This document shows, one piece after another, positions 1 to 7,156 of a DNA stretch of 64,000 nucleotides. The position numbers and the translations under genes are program-made. The stretch's first letter is position 1. Each line of letters starts with the position of its first letter. This DNA is from CAWGJF01 sp963822905 (lineage in GTDB: Bacteria; Bacteroidota; Ignavibacteria; Ignavibacteriales; Ignavibacteriaceae). The notes under the pieces are model-generated. The model was not told the DNA's origin. It was given only the letters and a program-made list of their open reading frames with translations, and made no database searches. Where the stretch lies: assembly GCA_963822905.1 (NCBI GenBank), contig CAWGJF010000002.1, positions 682,001-746,000 on the forward strand, read 5' to 3'.

Positions 1-257
1 TGAACATCCTTCAACTCAACCAGGTTATCGTTGATCTGGATTCTTTTATCTTTTCCTACCCAGATATAAGATACTAATCGTTTATTCTCTATTTTTTCAA
101 TTGCCTGTGCTTCGGGTAGTGCATAATCAACATACACTTCAACCTCTCTTAATGTCGTTGTTACCATGAAAAACAACAACAGCATAAAAATAATATCAGG
201 CATTGATGAAGTTGGAATTTCCTGTTTAGTACTGGCTCTTTTCTTTTCGAAGGTCAT
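1..257 (-). CDS. exbD: ExbD/TolR-family biopolymer transport protein (partial, runs off left edge)
   Basis: The first 85 residues are visible; the rest lies outside the window. A short basic N-terminus is followed by IPTSSMPDIIFMLLLFF, the single membrane segment (about residues 16-36) that defines ExbD/TolR, and then the start of the periplasmic domain. The aspartate in that helix is the proton-path residue of the family. It is the third gene of a minus-strand exbB-exbD-exbD set, and 14 nt separate it from the upstream exbD. Known role: with ExbB it converts proton-motive force into movement of TonB or a Tol-like partner. No TonB gene is visible; it could lie just left of the window. Confidence 0.88.
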   Translation of the reverse strand, partial: MTFEKKRASTKQEIPTSSMPDIIFMLLLFFMVTTTLREVEVYVDYALPEAQAIEKIENKRLVSYIWVGKDKRIQINDNLVELKDV

Positions 258-271
258 TATTTCCTCAAAAT

Positions 272-805
272 TTATTTAGTAACTTGTTCAGGTTCAGCTA
301 TAGAAATAATAATTGGAACCGCATCTTTAATAACCTGTTGATCTTCTTCCTTTAATTTGCCATAATCGCTACCAAACCTGGAATTAGATTGTTCATCTCT
401 TACTTCAAAGAAGGCTTCCTTAATCTGGTCAAGCGCTTGTATATAAGTATTATATGCAGTTTTTCGATCTGTTTTTACAGAAACAATAAGTTTTTTACCT
501 AATGGAAGATCAATCTTCGATTCAATCCTGGGTTTAAGATTATTTTTAATCTGAAAAACTGAAATGATTTTTCCATCAAGTAAAACATCATTGTTTTCAT
601 TAATTAAAACGGCAGCCATTCTATCGGGATCAACTTTTACTTCTTTTTGTTCTTCAGGAGGTACATATTCAGGCAATGTTAAACCAATACCTGTATCAAC
701 ATCAATAACAGTTGCAACGAGGAAGAAAATCAGCAACAGGAAAGCGATATCTGCCATTGATGAAGTAGGAATATTAGCTTCTGGTAATTTTTTCTTCTTA
801 ATCAT
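272..805 (-). CDS. exbD: ExbD/TolR-family biopolymer transport protein
   Basis: The protein has 177 residues: a lysine-rich cytoplasmic start, one membrane helix (IPTSSMADIAFLLLIFFLV, about residues 12-32) with the conserved Asp, and a periplasmic domain containing the family-like stretch KKLIVSVKTDRKTAYN. It is longer than a typical ExbD (about 140 residues) because of an acidic insert near residues 40-60 and a C-terminal extension. It lies 36 nt downstream of exbB and just before a second, distinct exbD. Two ExbD paralogues behind one ExbB are common in Bacteroidota-type operons. The family is certain; the actual partner (TonB, Tol or gliding-type motor) cannot be told from sequence. Confidence 0.9.
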   Translation of the reverse strand: MIKKKKLPEANIPTSSMADIAFLLLIFFLVATVIDVDTGIGLTLPEYVPPEEQKEVKVDPDRMAAVLINENNDVLLDGKIISVFQIKNNLKPRIESKIDLPLGKKLIVSVKTDRKTAYNTYIQALDQIKEAFFEVRDEQSNSRFGSDYGKLKEEDQQVIKDAVPIIISIAEPEQVTK

Positions 806-841
806 ATTTAGATTGTTCTAAGTTCAATGAAAATTGTTTAT

Positions 842-1537
842 TTATTTTTTCTTGGTTTCAAGTTCATATAAAGCATCAACTAATTCAATTGAAGCTTCTT
901 CCATATCACCGACAAGCCTGTCAATTTTAGAAACAAGATAATTATAAATAACCTGTAATATCATTGCAACAACAAGCCCGAATAACGTTGTTAATAACGC
1001 AACAGAAATACCATCTGCAACAACTGCAGGAGAAATATTTGCAGCTTCCTTAATAGCATCAAAAGCTTCAATCATACCTTGAACAGTTCCGGTAAAACCA
1101 AGCATAGGAGCAAGTGAGATAAACAGAGAAACCCAAATCATACCTCTTTCAAGAAATCCCATCTCGATACCGCCATAAGCTATAATAGCTTTTTCAGCAG
1201 CTTCCAATCCTTCATTTGCTCTTAGTAACCCGGCATGAAAAACTGAAGCAACCGGCCCACGAGTATTTGCGCAAAGTTCTTTTGCACTTTCAATTCCACC
1301 TTCATCCAAAGCTCTTTTAACTTTTACAATAAATTGTTTGGTGTTTGTTTTTGATCTGGTTAATGTCCAGAGCCTTTCAAAACAAAAAGCAAGACCGATA
1401 ACCAGGCAAGCAAGGATAGGCCACATAAATCCACCACCTGCTTCGAATTTAGTAGCTAACCAATTTAATGCACCACCATCACTTTGTGCTTGCGCAATAA
1501 CATTAAAAACGGATGATATTACTCCTGAAAAATCCAT
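842..1537 (-). CDS. exbB: MotA/TolQ/ExbB proton channel family protein
   Basis: The protein has 231 residues and three predicted membrane helices, around residues 37-57, 132-155 and 172-197. The loop SLAPMLGFTGTVQGMIEAF matches the MotA/TolQ/ExbB signature (LAxxAPxLGLLGTVxGMI). A strong Shine-Dalgarno AGGAGG (complement of 1547-1552) sits about 10 nt before the ATG and supports this start. It is first of a minus-strand operon with two exbD genes. Known role: inner-membrane pentameric channel that powers TonB-dependent uptake or Tol functions together with ExbD. Confidence 0.92.
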   Translation of the reverse strand: MDFSGVISSVFNVIAQAQSDGGALNWLATKFEAGGGFMWPILACLVIGLAFCFERLWTLTRSKTNTKQFIVKVKRALDEGGIESAKELCANTRGPVASVFHAGLLRANEGLEAAEKAIIAYGGIEMGFLERGMIWVSLFISLAPMLGFTGTVQGMIEAFDAIKEAANISPAVVADGISVALLTTLFGLVVAMILQVIYNYLVSKIDRLVGDMEEASIELVDALYELETKKK

Positions 1538-1704
1538 ATATGATTACCTCCTAAATATTGAGTAATTGATGCTAAGGAAAGTTTTTTTCCAATATTATTA
1601 TTAAATGAATAGGACTACAATAATCATTTCAATTTAGAAAGTCAACTAAATACTTCCTGCCGAAACCGTTATACAACAGCAGGTTAGCTAAACAAATTAA
1701 ACAA

Positions 1705-2397
1705 TTATTTTAGTCCGAATCTATTTGTTAATTTAAATATATTTCCAGTTAAGAAATTGTAATTAATAAAAACAGAATGAATGAATTCACCTATTTCAAC
1801 GGGTTTCATCCATTCATCATAGTTATCTTTCTTCATCCATTCACGGTTTGCAGGTGTATCAATTATTAAAGGAGCAATTGCATTTGCACTCAAACGAATT
1901 GTTTTACCTTCTTTTGAAAGAGTGTGAACCAGATGTATAAGAGATGATTTTGAAGCCCCATATGCCGCATTCTTTGGAACAGATTTAATTCCAGTATATG
2001 CGGCTGTAAACAATATAGAACCAGAATCTGATTTCATCACTAATTTGCTGAAATGCTTGGCAATTAATCTTGATGAAATAAAATTCATTCTGAACATTTT
2101 TTCCCATTCATCATTGTCTGCTTCCCAGATATTTTTTCCTCCTGCAAAACCGCCAACAGTACTGAATAGAAACACTGCTGTATCTGAATCAGTTTGTAGA
2201 TTGCTAAATGCCTTTTCAACATTTTGTTCTATTGATAGATCTTCAATTTGAATTTGATGTACATTTTTTTGTTCTATCTTATTTCTGAATTTAAAATCAA
2301 AGAGGAAGTATCCATCATAATTATTTTTAAGTAAAGTTGAAGTTACTCCATTACCTAGAAATCCATCTGAACCAAAGATTATAAGTATCTTTTTCAT
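1705..2397 (-). CDS. SDR family oxidoreductase
   Basis: The protein has 230 residues and a Rossmann dinucleotide-binding start (IIFGSDGFLGNGV, the GxxGxxG pattern within the first 20 residues). A central FTAAYTG strand corresponds to the catalytic serine/threonine region, and YGASKSSL is the YxxxK active-site pair near residue 148. This is the classical short-chain dehydrogenase layout at normal length, and the C-terminal helix region is short. It begins 2 nt after the upstream nuclease-like gene, so the two are probably co-transcribed. The substrate is unknown. Confidence 0.8.
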   Translation of the reverse strand: MKKILIIFGSDGFLGNGVTSTLLKNNYDGYFLFDFKFRNKIEQKNVHQIQIEDLSIEQNVEKAFSNLQTDSDTAVFLFSTVGGFAGGKNIWEADNDEWEKMFRMNFISSRLIAKHFSKLVMKSDSGSILFTAAYTGIKSVPKNAAYGASKSSLIHLVHTLSKEGKTIRLSANAIAPLIIDTPANREWMKKDNYDEWMKPVEIGEFIHSVFINYNFLTGNIFKLTNRFGLK

Positions 2398-2399
2398 AC

Positions 2400-3446
2400 T
2401 TAATTACCTTCCATTAAAAATTTAGCAAACACTGGATAATGATCACTGTATCCGCCAAGGTATTTTCTTCCACCGTATGTAGGAAAAGGTGTTCCTGCAT
2501 ATTTACCTGAGTGAGTTTGAAGAAAATATGGTTTATATATTGTATAACTATTACATATGTACGTTATTGATTTACCTGTTAATACATTTCCTGATACTAT
2601 TACCTGGTCTAGTAAGTTCCAATCATCTTTGTATTTATATGTACCATTACCATCAGCATATTCAGAATAAGCCAGATTAAATAATTCCCGGTTGCTTTCG
2701 AATTCAGAACCCGTTTTTATGCTATCACAAATAACAGGATGAGCTTTTAATGTTTCTAAAATGGATATGTTTCCGGGTTCATCATTATAATCACCAATTG
2801 AAATTATATTTGCCCACTGATCTTTTTCTAAAATTTTATCAATTGCGTTTCTCAATGTTTTTGCTGCTTCAATCCTGTTTGGTTCTGATTGTTCTTCTCC
2901 CCCGCTCCTTGAAGGCCAGTGATTTACAAATACAGTAAATTCTTTTTTGTATTTATTTTCGATATGAACTCCAAGCACTGGTCTGGTTGGCCAGCCATCA
3001 GACAAATGAACCGTATCAACAGTTACTTCAATTACTTTAACTTTTTCATTTTTATATAATAAAGCAACATCTATTCCTCTTTTGTCAGGAGATTCAACAT
3101 GAACAATATTGTAATTTAAATCATTTAGATATTTCTGAGTTAGCGAATCCAGAACATTTTTATTTTCCACTTCACAGACACCTAACAAATCCGGTCCCCT
3201 GTTATTATTCATAGATCTTATTACACGGGATAGATTATAAATCTTTTTGTCAAATCTTTGCTGCGTCCATTCCAAATTACTATTCGGCAAAAACTCTTCA
3301 TCGTTTTTAGCCGGGTCATTTACGGTATCAAATAAATTTTCAAGGTTCCAGAATGCAACGAATAGAGTATCATTAGGTTTTGCGGCTGGCGAACAAGAAA
3401 TAAATATTAAATAGAATAAAGGCAGAAGAATTTTAAAAGATTTCAT
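2400..3446 (-). CDS. Endonuclease/exonuclease/phosphatase-fold secreted lipoprotein
   Basis: The protein has 348 residues. The N-terminus is a hydrophobic signal ending in LIFISCS, a lipobox, so it is probably a lipoprotein of the outer membrane or periplasmic face. The mature part starts FVAFWNLENLFD and continues with LLGVCEVEN, GIDVALLYKN, VFVNHWPSR, SIGDYNDEPG and a terminal GGYSDHYPVFAKF. These are the ordered Asn, Glu, His, Asp-x-Asn and Ser-Asp-His motifs of the DNase I/EEP metal-dependent fold. All catalytic residues look present. The substrate may be extracellular nucleic acid or a phosphodiester. An SDR gene follows 2 nt downstream. Confidence 0.85.
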   Translation of the reverse strand: MKSFKILLPLFYLIFISCSPAAKPNDTLFVAFWNLENLFDTVNDPAKNDEEFLPNSNLEWTQQRFDKKIYNLSRVIRSMNNNRGPDLLGVCEVENKNVLDSLTQKYLNDLNYNIVHVESPDKRGIDVALLYKNEKVKVIEVTVDTVHLSDGWPTRPVLGVHIENKYKKEFTVFVNHWPSRSGGEEQSEPNRIEAAKTLRNAIDKILEKDQWANIISIGDYNDEPGNISILETLKAHPVICDSIKTGSEFESNRELFNLAYSEYADGNGTYKYKDDWNLLDQVIVSGNVLTGKSITYICNSYTIYKPYFLQTHSGKYAGTPFPTYGGRKYLGGYSDHYPVFAKFLMEGN

Positions 3447-3531
3447 ATTTGAAAGGATTGGTTTTTGGATAATGTAATTTATAGAAGAATCTAAATTATT
3501 TCTAATTTCAAATAAAAATTATTTATAATAA

Positions 3532-4944
3532 TTAAAAAATACCTGCAACAAAAAATAATATACAAGTAATAAAAGCCATGGTCAAAGCATAAGGTAGTTG
3601 CGTTCTTACGTGATCTATATGGTCACAGGCTGAAGCCATAGAAGAAACAATTGTTGTATCCGAAATTGGTGAGCAATGATCACCAAAAACGCTACCGCTT
3701 AAAACTGCAGCTAAAGATAATGGTAGACTTACATCGGCATAAAGAGCCGTCGGTACGGCTATTGGAATCATAATTGCAAAAGTTCCCCAGCTTGTTCCTG
3801 TTGAAAAAGAAATAAATGCAGCGGTAATAAAAATTATCGGGGCAATTAATTGTGGAATAAGAAATTCTTTTGAAAGTGATGCAACATATGGACCGGTTCC
3901 AAGCGTTCTGCATGTGTCACCAATTGCAAATGCAAATACCATCAAAATAGCAAGTGGAACCAAACCGGAAATTCCTTTTAAAGTTAAATCCATTATTTCT
4001 TTTAGACTTAGTAGTTTTCGAATGGATGAAATAAGTCCTGCAATAATTATTGCTGTTAAAACTGACCAGAGAACTGAAGTCGAGCCTGAACCCGCAGTTA
4101 GATCTCCATTGCCTGTAATTAGTAGACTCAGTGGCATCATTATTATCATAACAGAAATAGGAATAATCATATTCAAAGATTTATGTGGAATTCCTTTTTT
4201 AGGTTTGATTGAAGATACTTCATCAGAAATCATTGGTGTTGCTCCGTCACCAATTGTTTTCCCGGATTCTAATGATCTTTTCTCTGCTTTTTTCATTGAT
4301 CCGAAATCTTTAAAGCTGAATGAGATAAATCCTACAAATAGAACAGAAAGTATTGCATAAAAGTTTAACGGAATTGTACTTAAAAATAAACTAACCGGAT
4401 CAGATAATTTTTCTTTTGCAAGAAGTGAAACAACATAAGCTCCCCAGGCATTTAGCGGAATCAGAATACAAATGGGCGAAGAAGTTGTATCACAGATGTA
4501 AGCAAGTTTTTCCCGTGAGATTTTAAACTTTTCGAATATAGGATGAAATATTGTTCCGGTTACCAGGCATGAAATACTCGATTCAATAAAAACTATGCAG
4601 CCGATGAAGAAGGAAAAAACTGTCGCGCGTTTTCTTGATGTTACTATATTTTTTTTCTGAATAAGATCAACAAATCCCTGCATTCCCCCATTTGCCTGGG
4701 TAATTGTAATAAGAGCACCAATTAATGCACAAAAAATAATAACCTTAGTATTTCCTGAATCCGCGAACACATTAATTATAGATTCGATTGATAATCTGAA
4801 TCCTTCAAGAATATTTCCATTTGAAACTATGAACCAACCTAGAACGATTCCAAGAAAAAGAGATAAGAACACCTGGCGGGTTTTAATGGCTAATAATATT
4901 GCAAGAACCGGAGGAAGTATTGACAACCATCCATAGTCGGTCAT
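3532..4944 (-). CDS. nhaC: NhaC-family Na+/H+ antiporter
   Basis: This is a 470-residue polytopic membrane protein with about eleven hydrophobic segments. The stretch SGSVFGDHCSPISDTTIVSS (about residues 408-427) is the hallmark of the NhaC/MleN family, and the FSTGTSWGTFAIM loop also fits. Its length is normal for the family. Known role: electroneutral or electrogenic exchange of cytoplasmic Na+ (or an organic ion pair) for protons. It is the last gene of a minus-strand run with the desaturase and PhzF-like genes, with gaps of 20 and 28 nt. Specificity (Na+/H+ versus malate/lactate) is not resolvable here. Confidence 0.87.
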   Translation of the reverse strand: MTDYGWLSILPPVLAILLAIKTRQVFLSLFLGIVLGWFIVSNGNILEGFRLSIESIINVFADSGNTKVIIFCALIGALITITQANGGMQGFVDLIQKKNIVTSRKRATVFSFFIGCIVFIESSISCLVTGTIFHPIFEKFKISREKLAYICDTTSSPICILIPLNAWGAYVVSLLAKEKLSDPVSLFLSTIPLNFYAILSVLFVGFISFSFKDFGSMKKAEKRSLESGKTIGDGATPMISDEVSSIKPKKGIPHKSLNMIIPISVMIIMMPLSLLITGNGDLTAGSGSTSVLWSVLTAIIIAGLISSIRKLLSLKEIMDLTLKGISGLVPLAILMVFAFAIGDTCRTLGTGPYVASLSKEFLIPQLIAPIIFITAAFISFSTGTSWGTFAIMIPIAVPTALYADVSLPLSLAAVLSGSVFGDHCSPISDTTIVSSMASACDHIDHVRTQLPYALTMAFITCILFFVAGIF

Positions 4945-4972
4945 AATTCAGTCATCAAATAATTTAATGAAA

Positions 4973-5902
4973 TCATAAAACAAATTCAGTTTTGAAAACT
5001 ATTGTAGCTACTCCTCCAATCTTCACTAAAACTGGCTCTCCATTATCATCAACATTTACTTCAACTTCAACAATCCCAGGTCTATCAATAGCTTCACCTT
5101 GTTTGGCTTTAAATTTGAATTTAACGTTTTCAAAATTTACTAACTTAAGTTTTACCAAGTATGCCCCAAGTGGTCCGATTGCATTACCGGTAACCGGATC
5201 TTCATTTATGCCAATTGCAGGTGCAAACATTCTTCCGTGAGTAAGTATTTCTGTATCATCAGAATCTAAAGTAAAAACAAAAAAACCATTGCATTTTATT
5301 TTCCTGCTAATATCAGCAAGCCTTGAAAAATCAGGTTTAATTGAGTTAAGAACTTTTTTATTATTTATCCCTACCATCACTTTGGAATGCCCTGTTGAAA
5401 CTATTTGCATCGGACATTTCCTATTGAGTTCAGATCTATTCAAATCCAATGCCGATATGATTTCATCCTGTCTTTCAGATAAAAGTGTTGAAATAAATTC
5501 CGGTTTACCTTGAGTCATAAATATTTTATAATCTGCCTGTCCGGTAGGCAGGTCGTTTCCATACCTAACAATATCAACCGGTAAAACCCCGATACCAATT
5601 TTATGTTTTATTGTACAGGATGGTAAATTGTTTTCAATTGCTCTAACGTAGTGTGCAGCGATTGTTGCATGACCACAAGTTGGGATTTCAGTCTTTGGAG
5701 TAAAGAATCTGATTCTAATTTTATGATCATCCTCGTCAGAAGAAAAGATAAATGCAGTTTCAGAATTATTCATTTCCCTGGCAATCATTTGCATTTGATC
5801 ATCTGTCAGTCCATCAGCATTAGTAACCACTCCAGCCGGATTACCTTTAAATAATTCTTTTGTAAATGAATCAACCTGGTAAAGCGTATAAGACTTGTCC
5901 AT
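4973..5902 (-). CDS. PhzF family isomerase/epimerase-like protein
   Basis: The protein has 309 residues. It opens with YQVDSFTKELFKGNPAGVV, then NNSETAFIF containing the catalytic glutamate (about residue 48), PTCGHATIAAH, and in the C-terminal half EDPVTGNAIGPLGAYL. These define the PhzF fold (a diaminopimelate-epimerase relative). Members act as small-molecule isomerases; most are uncharacterised and this context says nothing about phenazines. Around residues 118-127 there is an unusual LPTGQAD segment encoded by a perfect-armed palindrome (5533-5551), which looks like a small insertion into the gene and is reported separately. Confidence 0.85.
   Translation of the reverse strand: MDKSYTLYQVDSFTKELFKGNPAGVVTNADGLTDDQMQMIAREMNNSETAFIFSSDEDDHKIRIRFFTPKTEIPTCGHATIAAHYVRAIENNLPSCTIKHKIGIGVLPVDIVRYGNDLPTGQADYKIFMTQGKPEFISTLLSERQDEIISALDLNRSELNRKCPMQIVSTGHSKVMVGINNKKVLNSIKPDFSRLADISRKIKCNGFFVFTLDSDDTEILTHGRMFAPAIGINEDPVTGNAIGPLGAYLVKLKLVNFENVKFKFKAKQGEAIDRPGIVEVEVNVDDNGEPVLVKIGGVATIVFKTEFVL
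5533..5551. repeat. Short palindromic element inside the phzF-like CDS
   Basis: CTGCCTgtccggtAGGCAG forms 6-bp perfect arms that extend through wobble pairs to a CCGG centre. On the coding (minus) strand it reads LPTGQA in frame. The flanking protein matches the PhzF family without these residues as far as I can judge, so an inserted repeat is inferred. It resembles small GC-rich palindromes scattered in some Bacteroidota genomes; I recall that from experience and did not check it. Confidence 0.5.
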
Positions 5903-5922
5903 TGTTTTATCAAACCAATAAA

Positions 5923-6966
5923 TTATTTTTCCAATTGATCCGACGTCAACCCAAATTGGAGTTTTTTGAAGTGATGAAAACTAATAAGCTTCTTTTGTTT
6001 CTCATCCCACAACCTTAGGAATAAGCTTCTAAAACTTGACCGAAGAGTTAGAACCGGGCTTTCCTGGAATACAGGATTTTCTTTGTGACATTTTTCAAGA
6101 AGATAATTAGGAATTTTTGGGCTCAGGTGATGAATATGATGAAAACCGATATTCCCGGTAAACCACTGTAATACTTTCGGAAGTTTGTAATAAGAACTTC
6201 CCTGAAGTGCAGCCAATGTATAATCCCAGGAATTATCCTTTGTCCAGTAGGTGTCTTCAAATTGATGTTGAACATAAAATAACCATGTTCCGGTTGATGA
6301 TGCAATGAAAGTAATTGGTAATTGCACCATTAAAAATTCCTGCCATCCAAAAACCCAGCACATTGCAACTGTAATTAACAGAAATACAAGCGTAGTTATA
6401 TAAACACTTGGATGCAGATTCTTCAAATTCTTTGAGGATGGAAAGGGAAATCTTTGTATTATCACAAACATGATAAACGGAATAATAACAAATAAAACTA
6501 TCGGGTTACGGAAAAGCCTGTATTTAAGTCTTCCCCATCTCGATTGCTGAAGAAATTCATCAACCGTCATTGTATAAATATCGCCGATTCCTCTTTTCTC
6601 TAACTTACCGGCAGATGCATGATGGATTGCGTGTTTTTTCCTCCAGTGATGATATGGAGTAAGAGAAAATATACTGCAAACCACACCCCAAAAATCATTT
6701 GCTTTTTTCGATTTGAAAAATGAACCGTGTCCACAATCATGCTGAATAATAAAAATACGTACAACAAATCCCGCAGCTGGCAATGCAAGTAGTAATGTTA
6801 TCCAGTAACTTATATCAAGACTCAAATACATAATTCCCCAGATAATAAAAAAGGGAATAAATGAATTGCACAATTGCCAAATACTTTTCCCCGCGCTTGA
6901 ATTTTGATATTGTGCTATAAGATTATCCCAGAAGGATGGCTTTATTGAAGAGTCTTTTGTTAACAT
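5923..6966 (-). CDS. Membrane fatty acid desaturase
   Basis: The protein has 347 residues, four to six hydrophobic segments, and the three histidine boxes of the acyl-lipid desaturase family: HDCGH (about residue 75), HAIHH (about residue 111), and GFHHIHH plus LSPKIPNYLLEKCH near residue 275. The boxes bind the di-iron centre that inserts a double bond into lipid acyl chains using O2. Its presence implies at least some exposure to oxygen. The order and spacing fit a complete enzyme. It heads a minus-strand run with the PhzF-like and NhaC genes. Regiospecificity is unknown; a carotenoid-modifying role cannot be excluded. Confidence 0.87.
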   Translation of the reverse strand: MLTKDSSIKPSFWDNLIAQYQNSSAGKSIWQLCNSFIPFFIIWGIMYLSLDISYWITLLLALPAAGFVVRIFIIQHDCGHGSFFKSKKANDFWGVVCSIFSLTPYHHWRKKHAIHHASAGKLEKRGIGDIYTMTVDEFLQQSRWGRLKYRLFRNPIVLFVIIPFIMFVIIQRFPFPSSKNLKNLHPSVYITTLVFLLITVAMCWVFGWQEFLMVQLPITFIASSTGTWLFYVQHQFEDTYWTKDNSWDYTLAALQGSSYYKLPKVLQWFTGNIGFHHIHHLSPKIPNYLLEKCHKENPVFQESPVLTLRSSFRSLFLRLWDEKQKKLISFHHFKKLQFGLTSDQLEK

Positions 6967-7064
6967 TAAACCAATGTTGTTATCATAAAATATTTGTTAT
7001 TACAAAATAGGTATAAAATCAACATAACAAAAAAATATTTCTATCTTCCAAAAATCAATCACAA

Positions 7065-7092
7065 CAAAAATATGTATTAAAAAATAAGCAAA
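7065..7092 (-). promoter_or_regulatory. Candidate promoter for the desaturase operon
   Basis: On the minus strand a TATTTTTG (complement of 7065-7072) matches the Bacteroidota -7 consensus TAnnTTTG, and a TTTG (complement of 7089-7092) lies 16 bp upstream as a possible -33 element. The spacing is shorter than the usual 19-21 bp. A start site near 7059 would give a leader of about 90 nt. The divergent intergenic region 6967-7156 shows no clear plus-strand counterpart for polA. Confidence 0.3.
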
Positions 7093-7156
7093 GTTAATTG
7101 ATAAAAATATTTTTATCTTACAATCAAAATTCAACTAAACTATTTCAATTTTATTT

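Noticed and set aside
3914..4360. A 148-codon plus-strand open frame opposite the NhaC gene
   Set aside because: It is antisense to a well-supported membrane protein, has no domain and no ribosome site, and its composition is that of a reversed membrane-protein sequence.
5923..6966. Polyunsaturated-lipid or carotenoid pathway around the desaturase
   Set aside because: No other lipid or carotenoid gene is adjacent; the neighbours are an antiporter and a PhzF-like protein, so only a generic desaturase role is supported.
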